Shown here: piece after piece, positions 6,808-13,842 of the stretch
Layout of the letters: each line of letters starts with the position of its first letter
How positions within the stretch are numbered: the stretch's first letter is position 1
Origin: Armatimonadetes bacterium 55-13
GTDB lineage: Bacteria; Armatimonadota; Fimbriimonadia; Fimbriimonadales; Fimbriimonadaceae
NCBI GenBank assembly: GCA_001898035.1
Contig: MKRX01000016.1
Span: 4,915 to 56,617 of the forward strand
Direction of reading: 5' to 3'
DNA: 51,703 nt
Translations under genes and position numbers: made by a program
The notes under the pieces: generated by a model
The model's input: only the letters and a program-made list of their open reading frames with translations
Told to the model about the DNA's origin: nothing
Database searches by the model: none

Positions 6808-7794
6808 CTCTAAAGCTCCCTGATACCTGAACTGATTGTCAAAGAGGAACAGCTTGGCCGCTTGCGCCATCATGCTCATCTTGTCGGAGTGCTTGGCCGT
6901 CCCGTCCCGGAGTAGGGAATAGAACCAATCCACGGAGCCCCCAGAGGCTTCCGTAAGTGCCCAGAACGCCCCCTTACACTGCCTTTCGATCCAGGCATAG
7001 GTTTTTGAAAGGTTGTTGCTGGTGGTCTTGGCCACGTCCACGACGTGTTTAGATGCCCCAATGAGCAGCTCCCACCAGCTGGCCCGGTCTCGCCGACTTA
7101 CGTTCTCGTCTTCGTCGCTCACTTCGGTGAAGTCGATAATGGACCGGAGGCAACCCACCGCCGCGTCCCACCCCTCTTTAACAAAGATCTCCATGAGCCG
7201 GGCCGCCTTCTTGCCCTTAAACTCGCCCTCGAAGCGGATCAGGTGACCCTCTACCTTTTGCTCGAGTGCCTTATCGTAGATCCGCATGTAGGATTCCGAC
7301 TTGCGGCCGCCGATCTCGAATCCCTGAACCTCCACGACCTGGCCGCGCCGGTGGCATTCCATCGGTCGCCAAGATTGAGCCCGAGAAACATAAGCGTCTT
7401 GTTCTAGATGGTGCCTGACGAGGGCCATGGTTACAAGCGGGTTAGAGGTATCGCAAGCCACGTCGATTCGGGAAGCCCTCGCCCCCATCCTGGCCAGTTT
7501 GCCCAGCCATTCGCGGATATCGAATTTCTCACCCTTGGCCAGGGCCGCCGCTTCCAGAGCCCGCAGACCGGAGCCTGGAATATCGAGGCAGATACCTTGA
7601 TCGGTGTGAACACCGTCAAAGAAAATCGAAACCTCGCCGCCCAATGACACATAACTTTGCCGATACGTCCATCGGCCCCAGTCCCGATAACTAAACTCAA
7701 ACGGGAGCATCGAAATAATTTCTTCGGGCGTATAATTCTTAATCGTGGCCCGAACGTAGTCGATTTGCCGTTCTGCAAACAGCTCCATGATCAC
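6784..7794 (-). CDS. Rep_trans-family phage replication initiator
   Basis: A 336-residue rolling-circle initiator. Diagnostic motifs are RIDVACD (109-115), MRIYDKALE (170-178, with Y173 the candidate nicking tyrosine) and LIRFEGEFK (185-193), the pattern of Rep_trans proteins such as CTXphi RstA and plasmid pT181 RepC. It would nick the double-stranded phage form to start plus-strand synthesis. The start is GTG at 7794, with AGGTGA about 9 bases upstream; an ATG at 7788 is the alternative. A hairpin at 7809-7840, just upstream, is a candidate origin. The gene is transcribed with the same polarity as the structural genes but separated from them by the opposite-strand cargo gene. Confidence 0.8.
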   Translation of the reverse strand: MIMELFAERQIDYVRATIKNYTPEEIISMLPFEFSYRDWGRWTYRQSYVSLGGEVSIFFDGVHTDQGICLDIPGSGLRALEAAALAKGEKFDIREWLGKLARMGARASRIDVACDTSNPLVTMALVRHHLEQDAYVSRAQSWRPMECHRRGQVVEVQGFEIGGRKSESYMRIYDKALEQKVEGHLIRFEGEFKGKKAARLMEIFVKEGWDAAVGCLRSIIDFTEVSDEDENVSRRDRASWWELLIGASKHVVDVAKTTSNNLSKTYAWIERQCKGAFWALTEASGGSVDWFYSLLRDGTAKHSDKMSMMAQAAKLFLFDNQFRYQGALEVPTACIT

Positions 7795-7808
7795 TACGGG
7801 AAGTCACC

Positions 7809-7840
7809 TAGGGCGGAGTGCTCGTAACACTGCCGCCCTA
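7809..7840. other. Hairpin next to rep: candidate replication origin
   Basis: A 12-bp stem with a single bulge: TAGGGCGGAGTG (7809-7820) pairs with CACT-g-CCGCCCTA (7828-7840), leaving the loop CTCGTAA. Rep_trans initiators nick in the loop of such a hairpin, usually in or beside the rep gene. Position and structure fit, but the nick site is not established. Confidence 0.5.
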
Positions 7841-7885
7841 ACCTTTAACTCCCCCCGTCCTCCTCTTAGAATTACTGTGGTTTGG

Positions 7886-7935
7886 AGGGAAGTGCCCTCC
7901 GGTCTGAAATATTCATAATAATGATTATCAGAAGA
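7886..7935 (+). other. Right phage repeat and candidate chromosomal dif site
   Basis: The right repeat is 7886-7924. Bases 7908-7935 have the layout of a XerCD dif site: arm AATATTCATAA (7908-7918), 6-bp centre TAATGA (7919-7924), arm TTATCAGAAGA (7925-7935), giving the ATAA-N6-TTAT core also present in E. coli dif. Homology with attL ends at 7924. AGGGAAG motifs face it from both sides (7886-7892 on plus, 7946-7952 on minus). The XerD arm matches known consensus only in TTAT, so this is a structural argument. Confidence 0.6.
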
Positions 7936-7984
7936 TTCTTAACCCCTTCCCTCAGTTCAGAAGTGGTGGGGGGAGGGCAAATGG

Positions 7985-8022
7985 AAACGGGAGCGATTTC
8001 TTTGTGGAAACCGCTCCCGTTT
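7985..8022. terminator. Terminator hairpin after the 70-residue membrane protein gene
   Basis: A perfect 11-bp stem, AAACGGGAGCG (7985-7995) with CGCTCCCGTTT (8012-8022). Read on the minus strand it is followed by a T-rich stretch and lies 30 bases after the stop of the gene at 8052-8264, so it probably terminates that gene. It also insulates the dif-like region from host transcription. Confidence 0.7.
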
Positions 8023-8051
8023 GTGTTGATTGAGGAGAAATGAATTGAAAC

Positions 8052-8264
8052 TTACGAGGCGAGTTTCAATGAGGACAGTCGTTCATCGAGGGCTTCTGCG
8101 GCGTGGTCGCACGCGCGAAGAAGGCTGTCGATTCCCAGTGACGATTCATGACGTGCCCGGCGCACCATGTACGTCGCAAACGCGGCGATTCCTACGCCCG
8201 CCAACAATGTGACGAATGCGGTCGGTGGTACTCCTTGCTTCTTTGCTTTTTCCGCCGATTCCAT
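8052..8264 (-). CDS. Small single-span membrane protein
   Basis: A 70-residue protein: a short charged N-terminus (MESAEKAKKQG), one transmembrane helix (about 13-33, AFVTLLAGVGIAAFATYMV) followed by RRARHE, then a helical soluble tail. AGGAG precedes the ATG by about 11 bases. It lies outside the phage repeats and has its own terminator, so it is a host gene. No family was recognised. Confidence 0.55.
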   Translation of the reverse strand: MESAEKAKKQGVPPTAFVTLLAGVGIAAFATYMVRRARHESSLGIDSLLRACDHAAEALDERLSSLKLAS

Positions 8265-8292
8265 TTGAATGAGAACTCCTGCTATTTATATC
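8265..8292 (+). promoter_or_regulatory. Candidate sigma70-type promoter upstream of ffh
   Basis: TTGAAT (8265-8270), a 16-base spacer and TATATC (8287-8292). It would start transcription near 8298, at the beginning of a run of hairpins that ends in an intrinsic terminator before ffh. Consensus match is fair; no experimental support. Confidence 0.4.
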
Positions 8293-8297
8293 GACAC

Positions 8298-8399
8298 AAG
8301 TTGGATGGTTTTAGAGCCCAACTTTGTTGTGGTTTTCACCACAAACAGGCTGAATTACCTAGATCGGAGTATGCACCTGCCAGAAGTCAGGTTTTTTTG
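8298..8399 (+). ncRNA. Candidate structured small RNA or leader upstream of ffh
   Basis: About 100 bases with three stem-loops: GTTGG...CCAAC, then TTGTGGT-TTTC-ACCACAA, and finally ACCTG...CAGGT followed by seven T residues (about 8373-8399), a typical intrinsic terminator. A promoter-like sequence lies just upstream and ffh begins 25 bases after the T-run. It could be an independent small RNA or a terminating leader controlling the ffh operon. I do not see the conserved apical loop of SRP RNA, nor a riboswitch I recognise. Confidence 0.4.
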
Positions 8400-8424
8400 C
8401 CGCCGATTGGTAGACTGAGGGTTC

Positions 8425-9762
8425 ATGCTCGATAACTTGACCAGACGTCTTTCCGGGATCTTTTCCGGGCTCAAGCGCAAGGGGAAATTGACGGAGGACG
8501 ACGTCAATGAGATGCTGCGCGAAGTTCGAGTGGCTTTGCTTGAGGCGGACGTCAACTTTGCCGTCGCCAAGACGTTCATCGCCAAGGTTAAAGAAGTCGC
8601 GATTGGCGAGGAGGTGTTCGGAAGCCTGAACGCAGACCAGACGATTATCAAGATCGTTCGCGACGCGCTGACGGACATGTTGGGAACCGATCCGGTCCGG
8701 TTCAACTATGGTTCCCAGCCGCCGACGGTGATTTTGCTCTGCGGCCTGCAGGGCTCCGGAAAGACCACCACGACGGCGAAGCTGGCCAAGTGGTTGATGA
8801 AGCAAGGCAAGAAGCCGATGCTGGCGGCGTGCGACATTCAACGCCCGGCGGCGATTAAGCAGCTTCAGGTTTTGGGCGAACAGATTGAGGTTCCAGTCTA
8901 CGCAAAGACAGACGGAACGAACCCAGTTCAGATTGCCAAAGAGGCGCTAGACCGAGCGAAGCACCTGATGTGCGACGTTCTGATCGTGGACACGGCGGGC
9001 CGTTTGCAGGTGGACAGCGATCTGATGGACGAGTTAAAGAAGATTCATCAGACGGTGAAGCCTTCCGAGACGCTCTTGGTCTTGGACTCGACGACGGGAC
9101 AGGAAGCGGTCAATGTGGCCACGGCCTTCCATGAGCAAGTCGAGTTGACGGGCGCGATCTTCACGAAGTTAGATGGCGACACCCGGGGCGGCGCGGTCTT
9201 AAGCGTGCGGGCGGCGACGGGCGTTCCGGTTCGATTTATTGGCGTTGGCGAGCAGACGGACATGCTCGACCAGTTTGATCCCTCTCGAATGGCGGGACGA
9301 ATCCTGGGCTTCGGCGACATTCTCGGCATTATCGAGCGAGCCGAGATTGCGATCGACAAAAGCGAGGCGGCGGACCTTGAAGCGAAGGTCCGAGGCGGCA
9401 ACTTGGACTTCAACGATATGTTGGGTCAGTTCAAGACGATGCGCAAAATGGGGCCGATCAAGAACGTGTTGAAGATGCTTCCGGGAGTGGGGGCAAACAT
9501 CCCTGAAGAGGCCTTGAACGAGATAAATGACCAAAAAGTCAACAGGATAGAGGCCATTATTCTCAGCATGACGCCAAAAGAGCGTTCCAATCCGGATATA
9601 ATCAACGGTTCGCGCCGTAAACGGCTTGCGGCTGGATCAGGTACATCGGTCGAAGAGGTCAATGGATTGATCAAGCAACTCTACGAAATGCGTCGAGGGA
9701 TGAAACAGCTCGGCAAGTTGCAAGCGCGAATGTCAAAGAAACAAGGCAGAAGAAGAAGATAA
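8425..9762 (+). CDS. ffh: Signal recognition particle protein Ffh
   Basis: A 445-residue SRP54 GTPase that binds signal sequences of nascent membrane proteins and delivers ribosomes to FtsY. The order is normal: N-terminal helical bundle (1-90), G domain with GLQGSGKTTTTAK (about 107-119), DTAGRLQ and TKLDGDTRGG, then the methionine-rich M domain (about 300-445) with a basic tail KKQGRRRR. Length is usual for the family. The ATG at 8425 follows a GAGGG. It heads the run ffh-rpsP-khpA-rimM, a conserved bacterial arrangement linking protein targeting and ribosome assembly. Confidence 0.97.
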   Translation: MLDNLTRRLSGIFSGLKRKGKLTEDDVNEMLREVRVALLEADVNFAVAKTFIAKVKEVAIGEEVFGSLNADQTIIKIVRDALTDMLGTDPVRFNYGSQPPTVILLCGLQGSGKTTTTAKLAKWLMKQGKKPMLAACDIQRPAAIKQLQVLGEQIEVPVYAKTDGTNPVQIAKEALDRAKHLMCDVLIVDTAGRLQVDSDLMDELKKIHQTVKPSETLLVLDSTTGQEAVNVATAFHEQVELTGAIFTKLDGDTRGGAVLSVRAATGVPVRFIGVGEQTDMLDQFDPSRMAGRILGFGDILGIIERAEIAIDKSEAADLEAKVRGGNLDFNDMLGQFKTMRKMGPIKNVLKMLPGVGANIPEEALNEINDQKVNRIEAIILSMTPKERSNPDIINGSRRKRLAAGSGTSVEEVNGLIKQLYEMRRGMKQLGKLQARMSKKQGRRRR

Positions 9763-9778
9763 AGGAAAAGAAAGTTTA

Positions 9779-10201
9779 ATGGTCAAGATTCGATTGAGAC
9801 GCATCGGCACTAAAGGGCGACCTTTCTATCGAGTGGTGGTTGCCAAGAGTTCAGCTGGACGAAACGGCGCGTTCGTTGAGACGCTCGGTCAGTACGATCC
9901 GGTTGTGAAGCCGACGCTCATCAACATTAACGAGGAGCGAGCACTTTACTGGCTCCTGAACGGCGCTCAGCCTTCCGAGACCGCAGCGATCCTTTTGAAC
10001 AAGATCGGCGTTCTCGAGAAGTTCTTCGAGCAGCGACCTGGTCAGAAGAGTTCCTACAAGTTCTTGGACAAGCGAACGGCGGCCATGTCGGTTAGCTCTG
10101 CCATCGAAGCTCCCGCTGCTTCTGCTCCCGCCGCTCCGGCTGAAGAGCCGAAGGTAGAGGAAGCCGCTCCCGCTGCTGAGGAAGCTCCCGCCGAGGCTTA
10201 A
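9779..10201 (+). CDS. rpsP: 30S ribosomal protein bS16
   Basis: A 140-residue small-subunit protein. The bS16 core (1-80) begins VKIRLRRIGTKGRPFYRVVV and contains FVETLGQYDP. From about residue 105 it carries a low-complexity Ala/Pro/Glu extension (APAASAPAAPAEEPK) that E. coli bS16 (82 residues) lacks; such tails occur in several phyla. It lies 16 bases after ffh and 5 bases before the KH-domain gene. Confidence 0.96.
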   Translation: MVKIRLRRIGTKGRPFYRVVVAKSSAGRNGAFVETLGQYDPVVKPTLININEERALYWLLNGAQPSETAAILLNKIGVLEKFFEQRPGQKSSYKFLDKRTAAMSVSSAIEAPAASAPAAPAEEPKVEEAAPAAEEAPAEA

Positions 10202-10206
10202 ACAAG

Positions 10207-10446
10207 ATGGCATACGAAGCATTCGTCGAGCATCTTGTAAAGTCGGTCGTTGAGAAGCCCGAGGCTATCGAGATCGAAGAAGAGACCGAGGGCAATGCCC
10301 GAACGTTCTTCATTCACTGCGATCCGGAAGACGTGGGTAAGGTGATCGGAAAGAGCGGGCGAGTGGTTTCGGCCATTCGGTGCGTGGTGAGCGCGGTCGC
10401 GGCGAAGTCCCGCGAAAAGGCGTTTGTCAAAGTCGTTACCGAGTAA
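10207..10446 (+). CDS. khpA: KH-domain RNA-binding protein KhpA
   Basis: A 79-residue single KH domain of the KhpA/YlqC family, with the GKSG loop in DVGKVIGKSGRVVSAI. It binds RNA, and in several bacteria pairs with KhpB/Jag in cell elongation and small-RNA function. Position between rpsP and rimM is the conserved one. A strong terminator follows. Confidence 0.92.
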   Translation: MAYEAFVEHLVKSVVEKPEAIEIEEETEGNARTFFIHCDPEDVGKVIGKSGRVVSAIRCVVSAVAAKSREKAFVKVVTE

Positions 10447-10470
10447 ATGACTCTTCCCTGCCAAGTTTCG

Positions 10471-10502
10471 GGGCCGGACCTTTCGTTAGGTCTGGCCCTT
10501 TT
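10471..10502 (+). terminator. Intrinsic terminator after khpA
   Basis: A 10-bp stem, GGGCCGGACC (10471-10480) with GGTCTGGCCC (10489-10498) including one G-T wobble, followed by TTTT. It separates khpA from rimM, so rimM may need read-through or its own promoter. Confidence 0.8.
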
Positions 10503-10520
10503 GCTATTTGGGAATCCATC

Positions 10521-11009
10521 ATGAGTGAGCTTCTACAAGTCGGCCGCATTGTAAGCACCTTTGGGCTGCGTGGGCAGGTCAAGGTCGAACTGATGACAGA
10601 CTTTGAAGAGCGGCTGGGGAAAGGTCGCCGCCTGCGTTTGAAGGACGATTGGGTGGTAGTCGAAAGCTGCTCGTGGCAGAAGGATCGCCTCCTTTTGAAG
10701 CTCAGCGGTGTGGACTCGATCGATCAAGCGAAGGCTTTGCAGTGGGAATACCTGTCGGTTCCGGCAGATGAAGAACCGGAGTTAGATGAAGACGAGTACC
10801 TGGTCTCCGATCTTGAGGGGATGAAGGTGGTGACGGTCGACGGTCAGGAACTGGGAGAGGTCGACGAAGTGGCCGAATATCCTGCGCAGGACATTTTGGT
10901 GATTGGGGAGATCATGATCCCGCTGGCGAAGCAGTTTGTAAAGGACATCGACCTCGATAAGGGCGTGATTACGGTCGATCCCCTTGAAGGGATGTTAGAT
11001 CCCGAGTAG
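10521..11009 (+). CDS. rimM: Ribosome maturation factor RimM
   Basis: A 162-residue 16S rRNA processing factor that binds uS19 during 30S head assembly. It begins MSELLQVGRIVSTFGLRGQV, the family signature, and ends with a PRC-barrel domain (DEDEYLVSDLEGM, YPAQDILVIGEIMIPLAKQFV, EGMLDPE). The ATG at 10521 is chosen; the frame stays open upstream to 10380, but that part overlaps khpA and its terminator. The neighbourhood is typical, although trmD and rplS, which often follow, are absent here. Confidence 0.95.
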   Translation: MSELLQVGRIVSTFGLRGQVKVELMTDFEERLGKGRRLRLKDDWVVVESCSWQKDRLLLKLSGVDSIDQAKALQWEYLSVPADEEPELDEDEYLVSDLEGMKVVTVDGQELGEVDEVAEYPAQDILVIGEIMIPLAKQFVKDIDLDKGVITVDPLEGMLDPE

Positions 11010-11077
11010 CCCTCTTCCCTGCCTGGTACTTCCCTGCGTCCCGAAGTTACGTTGGGGCCTTTGGTAAACTCTTGTCT

Positions 11078-12343
11078 ATGTTTCTCGATGAAGCCGAAGT
11101 CACCTTTGTGTCTGGACGTGGCGGCTCCGGGGCGGTCAGTTTTCATCGTGAAAAACATGTTCCGCGTGGAGGTCCGAACGGCGCCGATGGTGGTCGTGGC
11201 GGCCATATTATTCTGATTGCCGATCGCGGACGCCGAACCCTTTACGATTTTAAGCTCCAGCAGCGCTTTGAGGCCGATAGCGGCGTTCATGGCGTGGGCA
11301 ACAAACGGGGCAAAGACGGTCGCGATATTGAGATCAAGGTTCCGGTGGGAACCATTGTGCGCGATCTTGATCTAGACGAAATCCTGGTTGATTTAAATGT
11401 TCACGGGATGAAGTTTGTGCTGTGCCGAGGCGGCCGTGGTGGGTACGGCAACCAGCACTACACCAGCAGTGTGCGCCAAGCGCCGAACTTCGCCCAGAAA
11501 GGTGCGCCGGAAGAGATCGTCCACGCGAAGCTTGAACTCAAGCTTCTGGCTGATGTCGGATTGGTAGGCTTGCCGAATGCGGGCAAGAGCACGTTGATTT
11601 CGATGATCAGCGCGGCGCGGCCAAAGATTGCCGACTATCCGTTTACAACGATCGTTCCGAACCTGGGAGTGGTCAAGTTTCGGGATACCAGCTTCGTAGT
11701 TGCCGACATGCCGGGCTTGATCCAGGGAGCCAGCGAAGGCGTTGGCCTTGGGCATCAGTTTTTGAAGCACGTGGAGCGAAACCGTGTGCTTATTCATGTA
11801 GTGGACGCCTATCCGATCGATGGCTCTGACCCATTGGAGAACTATCATCTGATCGAGAACGAGTTGAAGCTGTACTCCGAAGAGATTTGGAAGCGACCTC
11901 GGGTGATTGCGCTCAACAAGACGGACATCATCCCCGCCGGTGAGTTTGGCGGGATCCGGGAGCGGTTTGAAGGTTTAGGGGTGCCCCTCTTCCCTATCTC
12001 GGCAGCGACGGGACAGGGAATGGATCCGTTACTGTTCGAAGTGGTTCAGCTTCTGGAAGCAGCGATGGCGGAACCGGAGATTCCGGTGCTCATGCCCGCG
12101 CTTGAGAAGGCAGTCGATCAGGAATGGAGCGTTGAGCAGACGGACGAGGGATTCGAGGTCTATGGCAAACGCGTTCTGAGGTTGGTCGCGATGACGGATC
12201 TGCAGAACGATGACGCCGTGCGGTACCTTCATCGGCGGCTTCAGCGTCTTGGCGTTATCGATAGGTTGCGGGAGTTGGGAGCCGAAGAGGGAGACACGGT
12301 TTACGTTGGCTCGGCAGTCTTTGCCTATACAGATCAACTATGA
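11078..12343 (+). CDS. obgE: GTPase ObgE/CgtA
   Basis: A 421-residue Obg GTPase needed for 50S subunit assembly and stress control. Domains: the glycine-rich Obg fold (1-158, RGGSGAVSFHREKHVPRGGP), G domain (about 159-330, GLPNAGKST, FTTIVPNLGVV, ADMPGLI, NKTD) and a C-terminal OCT domain (about 350-421). The ATG at 11078 is preferred; a TTG two codons upstream is possible. No clear ribosome binding site is visible. Its stop overlaps nadD as ATGA. Confidence 0.96.
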   Translation: MFLDEAEVTFVSGRGGSGAVSFHREKHVPRGGPNGADGGRGGHIILIADRGRRTLYDFKLQQRFEADSGVHGVGNKRGKDGRDIEIKVPVGTIVRDLDLDEILVDLNVHGMKFVLCRGGRGGYGNQHYTSSVRQAPNFAQKGAPEEIVHAKLELKLLADVGLVGLPNAGKSTLISMISAARPKIADYPFTTIVPNLGVVKFRDTSFVVADMPGLIQGASEGVGLGHQFLKHVERNRVLIHVVDAYPIDGSDPLENYHLIENELKLYSEEIWKRPRVIALNKTDIIPAGEFGGIRERFEGLGVPLFPISAATGQGMDPLLFEVVQLLEAAMAEPEIPVLMPALEKAVDQEWSVEQTDEGFEVYGKRVLRLVAMTDLQNDDAVRYLHRRLQRLGVIDRLRELGAEEGDTVYVGSAVFAYTDQL

Positions 12344-12933
12344 AAATTGGAATTCTTGGCGGGACGTTCGATCCGCCTCACAATGGACACTTGGCTCTGG
12401 CGGAGGCCGCGAAGGAGACTTTGGGTTTGGACGAAGTCATCTTTATGCCGGCGTTTCGCAACCCGCTTAAGACCTCCGGTAAGTCGGTGCCGGCGAAGCA
12501 CCGCTTAGAAATGGTGAAGCTCCTGGTGGCGAATCGCCCCGGATTGGCAGTCAGCGATTCCGAAGTTGGGCGGGGCGGGCCGAGCTATGCGATCGACACG
12601 ATTAACGAGCTTCAGTTCGTCCAGCCGGGTGAGTATTGGTTCATTGTGGGTGGAGACGCGCTGAAATCTCTTCCGGAATGGAAGCAACCGGAGCGGTTGA
12701 TGAAGATTTGCCGAATCGCGGCGGCGGTGAGGCAGCCCCAAGATCCAGCAGACATCATTAAGCGCCTGCCCGAGAGCTATCGAGACTTTATCGACATCAT
12801 CAATATGAAACCGATGGACCTCTCCGCATCGGATTTGCGCGATAAGGTCGCTCGGGGGCAGTCGATTACGACTTGGGTGCCCCAGGCCGTCGCGAAGTAT
12901 ATTGAGACGAACAAACTTTATAAGCTGAAATGA
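12340..12933 (+). CDS. nadD: Nicotinate-nucleotide adenylyltransferase
   Basis: A 197-residue enzyme converting nicotinate mononucleotide and ATP to deamido-NAD in NAD synthesis. Motifs: GGTFDPPHNGHL (8-19), FMPAFRNPLK and the C-terminal SASDLRDKV block corresponding to the family's nucleotide-binding S-x-[ST]-x-x-R. It is translationally coupled to obgE and rsfS by 4-base ATGA overlaps on both sides; obgE-nadD-rsfS is a common bacterial cluster. Confidence 0.95.
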   Translation: MKIGILGGTFDPPHNGHLALAEAAKETLGLDEVIFMPAFRNPLKTSGKSVPAKHRLEMVKLLVANRPGLAVSDSEVGRGGPSYAIDTINELQFVQPGEYWFIVGGDALKSLPEWKQPERLMKICRIAAAVRQPQDPADIIKRLPESYRDFIDIINMKPMDLSASDLRDKVARGQSITTWVPQAVAKYIETNKLYKLK

Positions 12934-13283
12934 CATCACAAGAAAAAGTTGACATCATCACCAAGGCCGTTGACGATCTCAAGGCCGAGCAGATTGAACT
13001 GCTAGACGTTCGGGGCAAGTCCTCGGTCACGGACTATATGATCGTGTGCAGTGGCACCAGTGACCGACACGTTTCCTCCATTGCCGACAGGGCGGCGGAA
13101 GCGATGACGATTGCCCGGTCCAAGCCCGTCCGGTCTGATGGCGAAAATACTGGATGGATCATCCAGGACTATGGAGACGTTATTTTGAACGTTATGCGGG
13201 ACGAGCAGCGTCAATTCTATGATCTTGAAACACTCTGGAATTCCCTTCAGGTAAGTCCAGATAATCCGGTTAACTCTGATTAA
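12930..13283 (+). CDS. rsfS: Ribosomal silencing factor RsfS
   Basis: A 117-residue RsfS/YbeB/Iojap-family protein, which binds uL14 and blocks subunit joining when nutrients are short. Family blocks are DVRGKSSVTDYMIVCSGTSD, GENTGWIIQDYGDVILNVM and FYDLETLW. Start overlaps nadD (ATGA). It ends the coupled obgE-nadD-rsfS unit. Confidence 0.94.
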   Translation: MTSQEKVDIITKAVDDLKAEQIELLDVRGKSSVTDYMIVCSGTSDRHVSSIADRAAEAMTIARSKPVRSDGENTGWIIQDYGDVILNVMRDEQRQFYDLETLWNSLQVSPDNPVNSD

Positions 13284-13398
13284 ATTGCGGGCGAAGTCAC
13301 AAATCTTCCGACCGTTTCCCTAAAATTGCTATATCATAAAGTTGCCCACCCGAAACATGAACAAATACCGTTCTGTTGGGTCCGGGCAGAGGGAAACT

Positions 13399-13839
13399 AT
13401 GCTCGCGGAGATGCCACAAACGAAACCAGCCGGCGCCCGCCCGCCGCATGACGGACTACCGCCGGTTCTCGTAACTTTCAGCCCAGAGCCCGATGATCGG
13501 GACCGAGACATGCTTGTCTACCTGAGAGATAACGTGAGGTCGCTCTTGTCCAAGGTGACCGAGGTCACTATCGATCAGGTTCGTCAATACGTAGAGCTAA
13601 TTTCACTCCGCCGTCGTTGGGTTGAAGCCGAAATGATGGTGGAAGACATGATGGATTCCCTTCCTGCCGCCCCCTTGGGGATCGAAGAGGATCCGTACGA
13701 TCTTATGGCCTTGGGGAAGATGCAAAGAAATTTCCGCAAGGAGAAATTTGAAGAGCTTCTGCGCATGTTGGATCAAGCGCAAGCTAAGCTAGAAGATCGG
13801 TTCTGGGAGCAAATGTGGGCTCCTCGCCCGTCTTCATAG
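13399..13839 (+). CDS. Hypothetical protein, helical
   Basis: A 146-residue soluble protein with no recognised family. After a proline-rich N-terminus (KPAGARPPHDGLPPV) it is mostly charged alpha helix, with a likely coiled coil around 60-140. The start at 13399 is preferred because GAGGG lies 5 bases before it; an ATG at 13357 without a ribosome binding site would add 14 residues. It lies 3 bases upstream of the TPR membrane protein gene and is probably co-transcribed with it. Confidence 0.55.
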   Translation: MLAEMPQTKPAGARPPHDGLPPVLVTFSPEPDDRDRDMLVYLRDNVRSLLSKVTEVTIDQVRQYVELISLRRRWVEAEMMVEDMMDSLPAAPLGIEEDPYDLMALGKMQRNFRKEKFEELLRMLDQAQAKLEDRFWEQMWAPRPSS

Positions 13840-13842
13840 CTG

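Larger units (their letters stand above)
1764..7924. mobile_element. Integrated filamentous phage (inovirus) flanked by dif-like repeats
   Basis: About 6.1 kb bounded by imperfect 39-bp direct repeats (1764-1802 and 7886-7924, two mismatches). Minus-strand gene order Rep - SSB-like - small proteins - major coat - adsorption protein - pVI-like - Zot matches the Ff/CTX-type inovirus layout, with chains of 4-base start/stop overlaps. One cargo gene (NERD domain) lies on the opposite strand. No integrase, recombinase or transposase gene is present. The repeats share a dif-like XerC arm and 6-bp centre, so integration by host XerC/XerD is inferred, as for CTXphi and VGJphi. No pIV-type secretin is seen, so virions would have to leave through a host secretin. 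All core genes look intact. Confidence 0.85.

Noticed and set aside
6784-7794. The Rep protein as a plasmid initiator, and the element as an integrated plasmid
   Set aside because: Rep_trans proteins occur in both, but Zot-, pIII- and pVIII-like genes in phage order decide for an inovirus.
8052-8264. The small membrane protein as part of the phage
   Set aside because: It lies outside the right repeat and has its own terminator; its tail is unlike the phage proteins.
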